From Nannochloropsis salina CCMP1776 (lineage: Eukaryota; Sar; Eustigmatophyceae; Eustigmatales; Monodopsidaceae), in assembly GCA_004565275.1 (NCBI GenBank), contig SDOX01000010.1, positions 319,446 through 383,445 of the forward strand: DNA of 64,000 bases, in the 5' to 3' direction. The notes below the pieces were generated by a model. It worked only from the letters and a program-made list of their open reading frames with translations, was not told the origin of the DNA and ran no database searches. The position numbers were made by a program, and so were the translations under genes. The number at the start of each line of letters is the position of its first letter. Position 1 is the first letter of the stretch. Below, one piece after another: positions 20,868-32,554 of the stretch.

Positions 20868-22801
20868 CTAGAAAGGGACTTGATCGCACAAAGAAGCAAA
20901 CTTCTCAATATAATAATCTTTTTTACACTTTTCATCATGTGCTACATGAATCTTTTGGGGAAGATGCCCAGTGTCACACTGAAAGGAGATGACAGAAAAA
21001 AAACTGATAGCATCTGTTTTCAGATGCTCTTCTCCTTTCCAACTGCATTTATGTAATTGACACGAGTGGAAAATCTGGTCTCTCTCTTCGCATGATATAA
21101 GTGTGGTGGTGGACGATACATGCCGTTCACATATACCCATAAGTACATTTTGAGGATACCCGCAAAGCAGAGAGGCGAAGGCAAAGGGAGAATGATGTGG
21201 CCATCCACGCTGGCCACCTGCTGACATCCACTGCCTCACGGTACGCTCAATCAAGCTCTTTACGATGTGAATGCTGAGCTTTAAAATTATCCTGAAAAAG
21301 CGATGTCATCATAAGTGACGACAAGGCATCTTGATCCGCGAAAAGGCAGAGCATTCGAAACCATTTTTCAACAAATGAGTCGGCAGCTTTCAATAAACAG
21401 CCTAAAGATCGTACTTTTTCTCGCTGCGCAAGATCTGCTCAATTTCGTCGAATATTTCGTAAGCATGCCACAGGAATCAGAGGGATGGGGACGACGGCGT
21501 TTTCCTGCATGTCTACTGGCTTCCCACACTCTTAAGCGCGTAACCTCTACCAATATAATTCAACATCAATCAATGGTTAATACTTCCATTGGACACTCAC
21601 TTATTGATGAAGGACCGGTTTGGGGTTTCTTTGTCGCATTTTTTGGCATACACATCGGTTGGAAGATTGACGAGCCAAACCAAAGCAAGAGCCACGAATG
21701 TCGAGAGAAGCCTCTGGCGGGTGTTTAAAATTTTGTTGCAAGCCAAATGAATTGTAGATTTAAGCCTGTTAGCTTCAAACCTCAAGTTCTTCAGCGTGAA
21801 AACTTCCGTATAATCCGGATGTTTTTAGTACAAAGCACGACATATGTGCATATCGTTGCATGAGAGAGAGAAGGGGGTGCAGCAAATAATTTCCCGAAAA
21901 GTTCTGCATGTTCACGTCGATGAAGTCAAGATTTTACGCCTCTCGTACCTCCCGACCACTGAAGAAGGCAAATAGCTTGTCAGATTTTCAATTCTTTACG
22001 ATACCCGGATAATAAGTTAAATTTTGGTATCCCAAGATGGTTTCATAGAAGCAAGCCGCGTGGAAACTTTTTTCAGCAAAAGACTTTCCATAACAAGCTA
22101 TAATTTCTGGCGCATGATTGGCAAGGTAGCTAGCTTGCTTGCTCGGTCAATGTGCGTCTTTGTTCCTACCGCTGTTCAGGTAGCGTCTGCTGACGTCGAA
22201 GCGTTCTTTAACGGCTCCGGGCATGTCGCTACTCGCCACGACAGCCCTAATTCCGTGGTCCACGGGGTTCAGGATATCGCTGCAACCGATGCGAAACTGT
22301 CTACGAATCACTCGCTTGACTGCATGTGATGTCGTAGCGAGGATATCAATGACGGGGAACATGTGAGACGGCCAAGCTCCGCAGCGGGGAGGCAAGCGGG
22401 GCTGGCTGACGTCTGACTCCGCCTTGAGGCTGACAACGTTACCACGTCTTCGCCGTTTCCCGTCCTGACTCACTGCCGCGGCCGACGTCGTCGAAACCTC
22501 CTCGTTTGCCTTTTCTCCGATGACCAAGGGTGTCAGCAGCCTCCCATGCGTTTTTCTTGACTTTTTAAGTGGCGGGACTGGTAGAAAGAGCTTTTGAGTC
22601 GGGATTCTTATTTTGATTGCATGCGGTTACCTGTGGATCTCGCGCGGGAGACACGGGGGCCACGCCTCCACGCTTACTCAGCGGAAAACTCCACGCACGA
22701 CTTTTTTCTTTTATTATTTTGACGGATTGAAAGCGGTGGCGAAGCTTTCGATCTTTGTAACTGCTTTTTTTGGCAGATGTTTCAAAGCTTTCACGACTCA
22801 A
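20868..22801 (-). CDS. unresolved multi-exon gene(s), product unknown
   Basis: Several coding-looking segments with good splice ends lie on the minus strand, but I could not join all of them. Visible parts: 22792-22631 (basic, ends DPQ before GTAACC); about 22560-22170 (VIGEKANEEVSTT, then MFPVIDILATTSHAVKRVIR, ends YLNS before GTAGGA); 22106-22005 (EIIACYGKSFAEKSFHAACF); from 21903 (ELFGKLFAAPPS); about 21764-21602 (hydrophobic LLSTFVALALVWLV, before GTGAGT); and 21291-20868 (IILKLSIHIVKSLIERTV, later Cys/His pairs HKCSWKGEEH and CDTGHLPQKIHVAHDEKC). The first four join in phase; the last two may belong to another gene. The Cys/His spacing hints at a zinc-binding module but no family is recognised. 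The N-terminal exon was not found. Confidence 0.4.
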
Positions 22802-22979
22802 TCCACGTAATTAAGAGAGCATTTCTACGTAGCCTGCTCTGCCACGCACGACGGTCGTGGCACTGAAGCTCTTTGCTGAGGTAGCGCTGCTTGCGTTTAC
22901 CCCCCAACCTCAGACCTCACTTTTTTTCGCTTTTTTCCACATATTCCCCCTCAGAACAATACAAGCATTACTAAAAACA
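22802..22979. promoter_or_regulatory. compact divergent upstream region
   Basis: Fewer than 180 bases separate the first visible exon of the unresolved minus-strand gene from the Myb-like gene start at 22980. The stretch just before that start is pyrimidine-rich. The minus gene may have a further leader exon here. Confidence 0.35.
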
Positions 22980-24795
22980 ATGTCAGCTCTCGATAGCAAT
23001 GCCCTTCGAAAGGGTAAATGGACGGTAAGTGTGCAATAGGTGTGCGCACGTAGCAGCAAGGGATAGGGTGGCCTAGTCAGCCTCCTTTAAAGGAATTGGC
23101 TACGTTAATCACTAACATATTGCGACGCGCACCCCTTCACTTTTGAATTATAGAGCGAAGAAGAAGAGTTTACACAGCGAATGATTGAGTATTTCAACAC
23201 GGGCCTTCTTCCTCTTCCGAACGGTACCACGTTGCGCGCTTATTTGGCAGAGAAATTGAAATGGTACGTCAGACAGACAGAGTGCTGTTTTCTGGTATGC
23301 AGTGCGAGAGACTACCACCGCCCTGGGACTCTTTTCCGACTGCTTTGAATGTATTACCAAGGATCTTGCATGTTGGGTTGCTTCCGCGCGAATCGGTTGT
23401 CCGCGTACACGGCGTGCAGGCGTGAGCTTGCAAGGCGACAAGAGTAGTCCGGCCCCCTGGCTTCCGCCGTCGTCAAGCGGCGCCCACCTTTTTCTGTCGC
23501 CGCTTGCTCTCACATAATTATCGAGCATAATAATCTAGCATGTTCAGAAGCCGTTATTGAATGTGCCCGCTCCGGATGAGTCTTCTCTTATCAGGCGGCA
23601 CGCGATTTCACGGCATTGCCCCCTGCATTGTCCCTCACGAAGTCCGCGCGTTTGTACCAGCCTTTCTCCCCTTGCTCCATTGAACCTCTCATCACAAGGC
23701 TTCCTCCACTCTCCCCCACCTCCCGACAGTGACCCTATGCGCATCACGAAGAAGTTCACGGGTGCCGCCTGCCTGGGAAGGCGGGTCTATCGGCCCTCCA
23801 TTTCAAGCTCAGCCACGCGCGCAGAACCTTCCCCGAGTGCCGTGGTCTCTGCTAAGAGCCACCTGATGGAATTGGAGGCACGAATGTGGCACCGACTGGA
23901 GCGCCGACGGGAGAACAAGGACTACATGGGATGCTTGGAGTATGATGCGGGCGGGTATGACAGTTCTTACCTGGTGTCCACGCCCGCCATCGACGCTTTA
24001 CTCAGGCAAAGTCGGAACGACCCGCACTTCTGGGACGAGGACGTGTCGTCGACGCACTCGTCAGCATCGGAGAGGCGGGGAGAAGAAGAAGAAGAGGGAG
24101 AAGAGGAGGAGGAGGAGGAGGAGGAGGAGGAGGAGGGCGGGGAGAACGTGGCCGCAGTTTCGTGCATGCCTGCAAATTTTCTGAAGACGTCGCGAGCGAC
24201 AAAGACTGAACGCCAGGGGCCAGGCTCTGCTTGGACCGATCAATACGAGGGAATCGACCCTCTCTTGCCCAAGTACTCCACCTCCTCGGTCTCCTCCTGC
24301 TCCTCCTCCACGACCGGGTGCAGCTCCAGCGGTAGCAGCGAGAGTGCCTGCTGTTCGTGCTCTTTCTCGGACGGTGACACAGCCGATGTCGACGTCAGCG
24401 TGTCTCTGGGCCTCGAACTTCAGGCGTGCGGTTCGGTCCGTGGAGGCAGTGGGAGTCTCTCCCGACCCATGAAGAAACGGGCACGCATGGCTGCGTCCAC
24501 GGCCTCGTTCACGGACGGAGAATACCCGGAGGAGGAGGAGGAGGCGGTGGAGGAGGGATCGCGGAGTGGGTATATGGACGGACGGCGGCCCTGTTGGGTG
24601 GTGGGGAAGGCATGGGAAGGGAGCCTGGAGGAGGGGGAAGAGGCGGATGCGGGCACATTGATGAACGTGGTGTCTCAGCTGCACAAGAGTGGGAGCCACG
24701 AGGATCTGGTACACTTCGTTTGCGGCGTGAACCAGAAGATGGAGGGGGGCGCAGAGAATGCTGGAGCGTCCACGGGCAGGGGCTTGCTCCGGTAG
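22980..24795 (+). CDS. Myb/SANT-like DNA-binding protein, heterokont type
   Basis: Exons 22980-23024, 23154-23263 and 23730-24795 give 406 residues; donors GTAAGT and GTACGT, phases consistent. The N-terminus reads LRKGKWTSEEEEFTQRMIEYF, a single Myb-like repeat with the leading Trp. It continues GLLPLPNGTTLRAYLAEKL, then CDPMRITKKFTGAACLGRR across the 466-base second intron. This W...GTTLR...DPMRI.KKF.G pattern is the one I associate with heterokont single-Myb proteins, where the third helix carries the Met-Arg-Ile-x-Lys-Lys-Phe motif. The rest is low complexity, with a long Glu run (coded by GAG repeats at 24087-24140), Ser/Cys-rich patches and no second domain. Probable nuclear transcription regulator; targets unknown. 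Confidence 0.8.
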
Positions 24796-25787
24796 AAACG
24801 AAAAGCGGGGGGGCGGTATGGTGGAGCAGGCAAGGAGAGAGGCCCTCTCTAAGCACCGGTGTTGTGGGCTCCGAGTCGCCGTGCTTGAATAAGGCTTGGT
24901 CGTAGTATGGATATGAATAGACCACATTTGACATCATGATTATTTTTTGGAAGTTTGTGCTGTACGTCGATGCGTAAGCATGCAAATGTAGAATTTTAGT
25001 AAAAACCACCTGACCAACATGCTCCTGTTCGCGAGGAGCCATAGCCGAGGGCCTGGCGCGGCCATCGATGGATACGGAGATGGGACCGCAGGCAATAAGC
25101 ATGATATCTTTTTGATGAAGTAATGAGTATTTTTTTGAGCTTCAATTTACGGACCGAGTGTAACGTAAGGGCGTGGCCGTGGTGTCAGAAAAGATCAGAG
25201 GAGAGCACGCCCAAGAGGAAAAGGCCGAGCAGACAGTTAGTGCAGCGCTCAAGGATGCGCCTGTCACAAAAATGAAGGAGGTGGTGGGAGGAGGAGAGTA
25301 CATGGAGATGGGGTGGGATCTCTCGGGAGAAGCTTGGTGAGGAGGGACTCCCCGAGTGAGTGACGGGGGGAGGAAGAAAATGTTTGTTTTCCTGTCGAGA
25401 AGTATCGAATTGACACAGGAGGGGACGACGGTAAACTAGAAAAAGAGCAGAAGGAGACAGGAGTAGTACAGTAGGTGGCTGGCGGCCCGCCTGGTCCTCA
25501 AATGGCGAGCACGGAAGAAACGACTTGGACGCTCACACGAATTTGCGGAATCCTCTTTTTCTTTTATCCCCATGATTATGCACACGGGTCTCCCTCTCAC
25601 GTCTTTCTTACACGCCTTTGCCGTCGTCCCCTCCCCACGCCCTGTACATCAGTTGGTTCCTTCCCTCGCGGCCTCCTCCCGAAAGCGTCGTAGCTTTCTG
25701 GGAGGGCCATTCCGACCGCTGCCAGTCCTTTCCCCGGCCACCGACGCCGCGCCTCCTACGCCCAGTCTTCTCCCCCCCCCTCCCTCC
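24796..25787. other. convergent intergenic region
   Basis: About 990 bases between the 3' ends of the Myb-like gene and the PSF2 gene. No supported gene is visible. The right edge is a C-rich tract (25772-25800) that overlaps the PSF2 stop codon. Confidence 0.4.
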
Positions 25788-26592
25788 CTACCCCCCCCCC
25801 TGCGCCACCACCTCCTGCCCGCTCAGGGTGTAGAACAAGCCCATGGCCTCGGTCAAGAAACCGCGGACTGTTGTGATCTCCATCGCCCCCACGTGATTCA
25901 TCTTCGTGCTCATCACACTCCGACCCCGCAAGACCGTGTCGCTCATGCCCTGCAGACCCCTTCGAATCTTTTCCATCCGCACGTTTTCGATGTCCTCCAC
26001 GAGTGAGCGGGTTCGGTCGGGCATGGGAAACTCGTCCGCTGCCGTCGCGAGCAACAGCGTGGCGATCTCCACGTAGTAGAAAGGCAAATCTTGAAAAATA
26101 CCTTCTTGTGCCCTTTCTTGCCGCAGCACCTCCGCAAGATGCTCGCTATCCAGCCATTCCGGGAGGACCAGACGGCATTTTTTTTGCTTTTTCAGGGACA
26201 GGCCTAGCCAGAGCGGTACCTTGGCACGTTGGTTTGGGTAGAAGGGACCAAAGGTACCCCGAATCAGCTTCAGAGGAGGATGATTGAAACGCGCCTCGAT
26301 TTCAATAATCATCTCTTCGGCCTGTCGCATTCATCAGGAGCAGGGGGGTGAGGAGAGCGGGGGAAGATGCAGAGAATGAAGCAGTTAAGCCCAGTGCGCA
26401 TTCGCAAAATTGGCACAAAAGGTAGCTCAACGCCACCGGTGCTGTCACGGTATAGTCTGTAGGAGACCGCTTGGAATAAAATTCGATCGGCGCAAGCCCT
26501 CACTACCGGGCAGGTGGAGATAGGATTAGAGAACAGGGAAGCAGACGACTCACCAGAAATTCCATTTCGCTCGACCGCGACTGCGCCGCCAT
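25788..26592 (-). CDS. PSF2: DNA replication complex GINS subunit PSF2
   Basis: Exons 26592-26554 (13 codons) and 26321-25788 give 190 residues, the usual PSF2 size. The tiny first exon ends MEFL before GTGAGT and joins in phase to AEEMIIEIEARF, restoring the family start ExEFLAE. Diagnostic stretches follow: GTFGPFYPNQRAKVPLWLGL, KKCRLVLPEWL, FYYVEIATLLL and the C-terminal MEITTVRGFLTEAMGLFYTL. PSF2 is one of four subunits of GINS, which with CDC45 and MCM2-7 forms the replicative CMG helicase in the nucleus. The protein ends in Gly residues coded by a G-run in which the TAG stop is embedded. Identification is firm; the short first exon is the part inferred from family match. Confidence 0.92.
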
Positions 26593-27033
26593 CCCCCCGC
26601 GGAAAAAAAACACACCGGGATCCCTGTGGCAGTGAAACCAGTGTATTATTACAAGATGAGATCGCATGTGGGGGAGAGAAAGGACGTTGAATGACCACAA
26701 AATGTGCGTCTGGCGCCCTTTCCTTCTCCTCGATGTGGCATCGCTCAGAAAGTCAATTTGTGGGCGATGGCCCGCGCTTTCCCTAAAGTCAAGGCATGCG
26801 GCCTTGGAAAAGCCCCCATTAATTGTGGTTGTGGCGGTCGTGGGCGTGAGGGGGAAGTATGTTGCGTCTGGCACCGAGTGGGACACGCATAGCGGGACTC
26901 CACGTGTGAGGGCATACATTTTGCGGCGGAAGACAAAGAGCAAGCAACGCGAGAGGAGAAATACAAGCAGCGATAACTCCTCACTTTTCATGACCTCCGG
27001 AATCCGTCCACAGTGTCGTCCTCCATTAGTGCT
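26593..27033. promoter_or_regulatory. divergent promoter region between PSF2 and HADH
   Basis: About 440 bases between two ATGs pointing apart. Both promoters must lie here. No specific motif was identified. Confidence 0.45.
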
Positions 27034-28531
27034 ATGTTATCATACGTGCGGCTGTCCTCTTTTTCCTTCTCCCCGATCTCCAAGGGGATGGGAAGGTATT
27101 ATAGAAGCCGTCATCTCTCCACCTTGGGCGCCCCTCCTCGTCTCAGCCTCAAGGCTGATGAGCCGCGACGGTGTCACGTCCAACAACGTCGGACGCTTGC
27201 TGCTACGCCACACTACGACATCAAAAAAGTGGGTGTGGTAGGTTTGGGGCTCATGGGACATGGTATTGGCCTGGTGAGCGCGCAGGCGGGCTACGAGGTG
27301 ATAGCAGTTGAAGCTCAGGCACCAGCCTTGGAGTCCGGGAAGAAACGGATTGATAAATCACTGAGCAAGATTTTGAGTAAAGCGGTGGAGAAAGGGAAAA
27401 TGACGTTGGAGGGAGCCGAGAAGGAGAAAGAAAAGGTGGAGCGACGCATCACCTACTCATTGGATTTGGCGGCCTTGAGAGACGCCGACCTCGTTGTCGA
27501 GGCGATTGTGGAAAATCTAGGTAAGGGAAGCCGAAACACGTCCCGGGCCGGACGTGCCGATGCAACACATGCAAACTGACCGCTTCACTCGACCTAGGCT
27601 CCGCATGCACACGTTGACAAGGTCCTTGGGCCCCAGCGTGGGCAACAAGCCATATCGATTCACCGCCCCTCTCGTACCTGTATTGCCCCCTTCTTCCAGA
27701 TGTAAAGATCCCCTTCTACAAGCAGCTGGGCAGCCTGGTAAAGCCCACTGCCATTTTCGGGAGCAACACTTCCTCCCTCAAAATCGGCGACTTCGCGGCC
27801 CCGTCCGGACGCCCCCAGCAGTTCGTCGGCCTCCATTTCTTCAACCCGGTGCAGCTCATGCGCTTGGTGGAGATCGTCCGCTTGCACGAGACCGAGCCTG
27901 CGGTCTTCGAGGCCGTGAGGGGGTACGTGGCGCGGATCGGAAAGACGGCGGTCACGTGCCAGGACACGCCAGGCTTCATCGTCAACCGGCTGTTGGTCCC
28001 GGCCTTGGTGCAGGCGATGCTCATGAAAGAGAGGGGGGAGGCGAGCGTGGAGGACATCGACGTGGCCATGCAGCTAGGCGCAGGACATCCCATGGGGCCT
28101 CTGCACCTGGTAAGGAGAGGGAGGGAAGGGGAGGCATGGGGGAATGGGCAGGAGGGAGGGGGGCGTTGGATGAGGGAGGGTTAGGAGAGGGGAGGACGGG
28201 CCATGTGGGCAAGGAGAGATACGCTCCAAGACGGAGGAGGACGACGGCGTCTCGCTGCACACGGGCGTTTTCTTTCCCTGTCGTTGGGGCCTCCATACTG
28301 ACATATCCCTCGTCTTTCGCTCATGGACCTTCCCTTCATCAGGCCGACTACATCGGGCTCGATACTTGCCTCTTCATTCTAGAAGGGTGGGTGAAAAAGT
28401 ACCCCAATGAGCCAGCCTTCATCGTCCCCTCCTCTCTTCGCGCGCTTGTGCAAGGTGGAAAATTGGGGCGCAAGTCGGGGGAAGGCTTTTATGTGTGGGA
28501 GGGCGATAGGAAAGTCAAGCCAGCCATGTGA
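27034..28531 (+). CDS. HADH: 3-hydroxyacyl-CoA dehydrogenase, mitochondrial
   Basis: Exons 27034-27520, 27700-28109 and 28343-28531 give 361 residues; donors are GTAAGG in both cases and phases fit. The enzyme oxidises L-3-hydroxyacyl-CoA to 3-ketoacyl-CoA with NAD in fatty-acid beta-oxidation. The Arg/Ser-rich first 50 residues look like a mitochondrial presequence. The NAD-binding Rossmann motif [20 protein letters not shown] starts near residue 67. [14 protein letters not shown] and the catalytic-His motif [17 protein letters not shown] follow, then [13 protein letters not shown], and a C-terminal dimer domain with [16 protein letters not shown] spanning exons 2 and 3 and GRKSGEGFY near the end. 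Bacterial HBD enzymes share this short single-function form. A peroxisomal site is not suggested, since no SKL-type end is present (it ends KPAM). Confidence 0.93.
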
Positions 28532-29324
28532 GGTAGGAGGCTCGGAGGGAAGAAAGCCTTGTAGCAGATACAGGCAGGGTGAGAAATCTAGTGAGCAGTC
28601 GCTAAGATGTAGGTGAGAGTAGTGGGAGCGGATTAAGTAGGCATTCCGGTTCTATCCGGGGGGTGGGAAAGGCCAGAGGAGAGCGGCGCAACGAGCAATT
28701 TTGTCACGAACAGGCGCACACATATTTCAAAAGGGAAAAGAAAAATCCAACAGCGCCCTTTTACTTCGAATGACGCGTAACACGCATCTGCATCCCTTGC
28801 CATGTACATATTCGTTAGGGTAGACCCGCCCCTCCTCTGGTCTTGCCCTACCTCCCACTCACATCTTTCCGGGACGCCTTGACTTTTACAGCCTTCCCCC
28901 TAACCGTGCGTTTCCCAGTTTTTCAGCGTGCGAAGGCAGGGCATTGCGCCTCTGCTGATGGCCCCTTTGCATCAGTCAGACAACTGGAGCACGCGCTTGC
29001 ATGTAGCGCCAAGCTTTGACCCGCAGCCTGTCTAAGTGCAGCATGGAATGGAGCACAACATTGCAACGAACAAAGTATATTTCCAATTCCGGTATACGAT
29101 TGAAAGCAGGCTACTTCCCATCCGATTAAGTTCTTTCACGCGATCGGCCAAGATGCCTCCCCTTCTCCACACCGTTGAATACTAGTGCTTGTCCTTTTGC
29201 TGCTGCTCACATACCCTCACATTTTGGTACCTTTATTGCTTATATCTACTTAAATCAGACACGTACTCACAAAAAAAATCCCATTCATCGTCAGTCTTGT
29301 TCCTCTACGTTTCCCATGACCCAT
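28532..29324. other. convergent intergenic region, nothing recognised
   Basis: About 790 bases between the 3' ends of HADH and eEF3. Only short unsupported frames were seen on both strands. Confidence 0.4.
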
Positions 29325-32300
29325 TTAAGGTGCCGTCTTCAGCTCCTCCAGCTTCAACTCCAAGTCCAAAATATCGTCCTCGCTGATTGTCTTTTTCTTC
29401 TTTCCATCCGTAATCAGCTTTTGGATACGCTTGATCTCCTTCTTCTTCTCCTTGTCTGACAATGTCGTTTGCTTGTTCACCTGTCGCGAGAAAAGTGCGG
29501 AGTGTGAGTGTGCTGCCTTAGTCCAAGCCGAAACACAAACGGACAGTCCCATCTGTCGCCCGATTCCCATGACGTACCTTGATCTCATTTCCCAACGCGT
29601 CGATTACCACCTTGTCACCCAGCTCCTCCTTCACCTCCTCCTCCTCGCGGGTGGCCACCGACTCCCCCTCCCGACGCAAGCGGCCCTTGTCCATGATCCA
29701 CTTCTCTTGACAGACCGCCCCCGCGAACTCTCGGTTGTGGGAGATGATGATGACGCCGCCCTTGTAATCGTGGATGGCCTGCACCAAGGCGCCGAGGGAG
29801 TCCCGGTCCAGGTAGTTGGTAGGCTCGTCCAGGACGATGATGTGCGGGTTTTGCCAGAAGCACGCGGCCATCACCACCTTGATCTTCTGCCCCCCCGAGA
29901 GGGACTTGATCAGGGTATGGGAGGCATCCTCCGGATCGATCCCAAAGTCGGCCAAGTGCTTCTCGATCGCGGACGTGGTCAGGGGCTTGAACTGGAGCCC
30001 CGCCTCCGCCGCCATCTTCTCGTCGAATTTCTGCACCATTTTCTCGGCGCCCATGGACAGGAGCACGTCTCGCTTGACCCACAGGTTGCAGTCGGTGGAC
30101 TTGCCCCGCCACTTCACCTCGTACTCCTTCGTCTTAGCCTTCTTGTCCTCGTGCCGGTTGATGATCGCCTCAGGCTCCACCGCCAGCTTCTCCTCCGCGG
30201 GGGAGTAGCACTGGCAGAGCGTCGTCCCTTCCCGGATGAAGAACTTGGTCACCTCCTTGTCCACCTCCTTCTTCTTGTTCAGGAGGTCTAGGGACTCCTT
30301 GTCCTCGTTCCCCGCGAACCGCCACATGATGTACTGGGCGGGCGTCTCGTTCAAGTGCTTCTCCAGATGGAAGAAGGCGTGCTGGGCCACGTAGGCCAGG
30401 CGCATGTTCGGATGCTTGGTAATGACACCCTCCGACGGCGTCAGCTCGCCGATCAAGAGCTTGATGGCCGTAGACTTACCCGCCCCGTTGGGCCCGATCA
30501 CGGCCACGCGGGAGACGCGAGAGACCTCCAGGCAGATGTCCATGACTGTCGGCTTGTTGCGCGTCGGGTACTGGAAAGTCACGCCCGTCATCTTGAGGAT
30601 GTGCTTCGAGAGGGACTTGACGCCTTCCAGGGGCCCGGGCTCGGGGAAGACGAAGCGGACCTTCTCGTTGGTGAGGATGAAGTAGCTTTTCTTCTCCGGG
30701 AACTTGGCCACGAAGTCGTTCAGGTTGCCCTTCATCGTCACCAGCTTCTTCTTCTGGAAGTCGATCACGTGCGTGCACATCTCCTGCAAGAACTCCGAGT
30801 CGTGGGAGGTGGTGATGATAGAGCCCCCCCCCGCCAAAAAGGACTTAAGCCAGTCTTTCAGCCAGGCAATGTTCTTCACGTCCAAGTGCCCCGTGGGTTC
30901 GTCCAGCATGAGCAGATCGGCGTTGATGAGCGTGGCCGCCACCAGCTGCATCTTCACCTTCCAGCCACCCGAGTACGTGGTCACGGGCATGTCGGCATCG
31001 GCCGCGCGGTCCTTCCCGAAGCCCATCTCCCCCATGGCGGCCGCCGCCGCCTCCGTGGTGATGGCGGGCAGCACCTTGACCACGTTGTTGCAGTAGTCCA
31101 CCACCCAGTCCGTTCCCGACAGATCTGTGTTGAAGATCGGGTATCCGGTCTCGTCCTCGCCCACCTCCCGCTCCTCGATCTCGTGCTCGACAAAGAGGGT
31201 CTTCAGCTCCGTCTTCTTGGGGAAGCCCTCGATCTGCTCGTGATCGATGGCGCGCATCAGCGTCGTCTTCCCGCAGTTGTTGGGGCCCAGCAGGCCGTAG
31301 AAACGGTTGCGTTTCAAGTGCAGCCGCGTCTTGCGCAGGAGGGTGAGGGTCCCGTAGGCCAGAGAGAACTCGCCCTTGTACAGGTCCTGCCCTTCCTCCG
31401 TGTCCTCGAAGATGATCGTGTTGGGGCTGGCCAAGATCTCGCAGTCGTTCAGGACTTTGGCGCACAGCTCCGCGTGCTTCTGGCCGTAGACGCGCTCCCA
31501 GTCCTTCTTCTCGAAATGGTAGGCGTCGCACAGGTTCTTGGTGCACTTGACGATGTGCTCGGTCGGCTCCCCGTGCTTCTTGATCATGGCCGTCACCTCC
31601 TCCACGCTCCACTTCCGCAAAACCAGCTTCTCGTCGTAGTGGTCGAGGATAGTCTTGAGCGCCCGGTTGGCCACCTCGCGGGCCTCGGGTTTGGAGATGT
31701 TCTCGGCGCAGTACTTGACCAAAGGCAGGATCTCCGGGATGGCGATGGAGAGCTCCTTGGGGTCGTCGACCAGGCGGCAGACGTTGTCGAGGATCACGCA
31801 GGACTTGCGCTGGATCTCCGTCTGCTTGTGGCGGAGGCCGCGGCGGATGATGGGCATGATCACGGCCAGGGCGGGGGCCTCCACGTCCTGCACGAAGACG
31901 CACGAGGCCAGGTCGTCGATGGCTTGCACCGTGTGGTTCGGGTCCTTCAGAGCCTGCACCAGGCCCGGGATGACCCTGTCCAAGTCCGAATTCCCGTTTG
32001 TCTGCACCAGGTGCTCCAGGCACTTGAGGGAGAGCTCGCGCACTTTCTTGGAGGTGTCTGTGCACATGTTAATGACGGGCTGGAGGATGTCGGGGAGCTT
32101 GCGGCGGACGAAGGCCGCATCCAGCTTGGTCAAGAGGGAGATGGCCGGCTCACGCTCCTTCCCGAAACCCGCGATCTTGGCGACCAGAAAGTCGATGATA
32201 TCGGGGACCAACCAGGGCTCCAAGGCTTCTACAGTGGCCATGAATTTCTCCTCGGACATCTCATTGGAACGGTCGCAGAGGCCCTGGAAGGCGGCCGCCA

Positions 32301-32352
32301 CGTCGAACGCGTCGGCACTGGCGGGGACGGTAAGGTCGACAGGCTTGACCAT
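29325..32352 (-). CDS. EEF3: translation elongation factor 3 (eEF3), ABC-F-like ATPase
   Basis: Exons 32352-29578 and 29480-29325 (donor GTACGT, phase 0) give 976 residues. Residues about 1-300 are alpha-helical HEAT-type repeats. ABC domain 1: Walker A GPNNCGKTTLM near 359, signature YSGGWKVKMQL near 463, Walker B LLMLDEPTGHLD. ABC domain 2: Walker A GPNGAGKSTAIKLLIG near 621, then an inserted chromodomain-like stretch (KTKEYEVKWRGKSTDCNLWV), signature LSGGQKIKVV near 815 and Walker B IIVLDEPTNYLD. The last exon is Lys-rich. This order (HEAT, ABC, ABC with chromodomain) is that of yeast eEF3 (about 1,044 residues). eEF3 helps release E-site tRNA and recycle ribosomes in the cytosol. It was once thought fungal only, but related genes are known in algae and oomycetes. 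Confidence 0.95.
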
Positions 32353-32554
32353 GGCGAGAGGATCACAGTAGGCAGGGAGTGGTTAAGTCTGTGTTTCATA
32401 CAAAATATTAAAAGAGGAGATGTGAGACGGGTTTAAAATCGTCTTCCCGAGTGGCTCCCTCTCATAAGAGAATCTCCGCGACGGAGGCCGCAAATTATGC
32501 ACGGCTGAATCACACATGTACGCCAGTTGATATAACTATAAAGTGTAGGGAAAG

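Noticed and set aside
24061-24927. Minus-strand frame of 288 codons rich in Leu and Ser
   Set aside because: It is a shadow of the Glu/Ser-rich part of the Myb-like gene and is created by GAG and TCC repeats.
29431-32436. Long plus-strand open frames of 286 and 693 codons
   Set aside because: They are antisense shadows of the eEF3 gene caused by its GC-rich codon use; no motifs are present.
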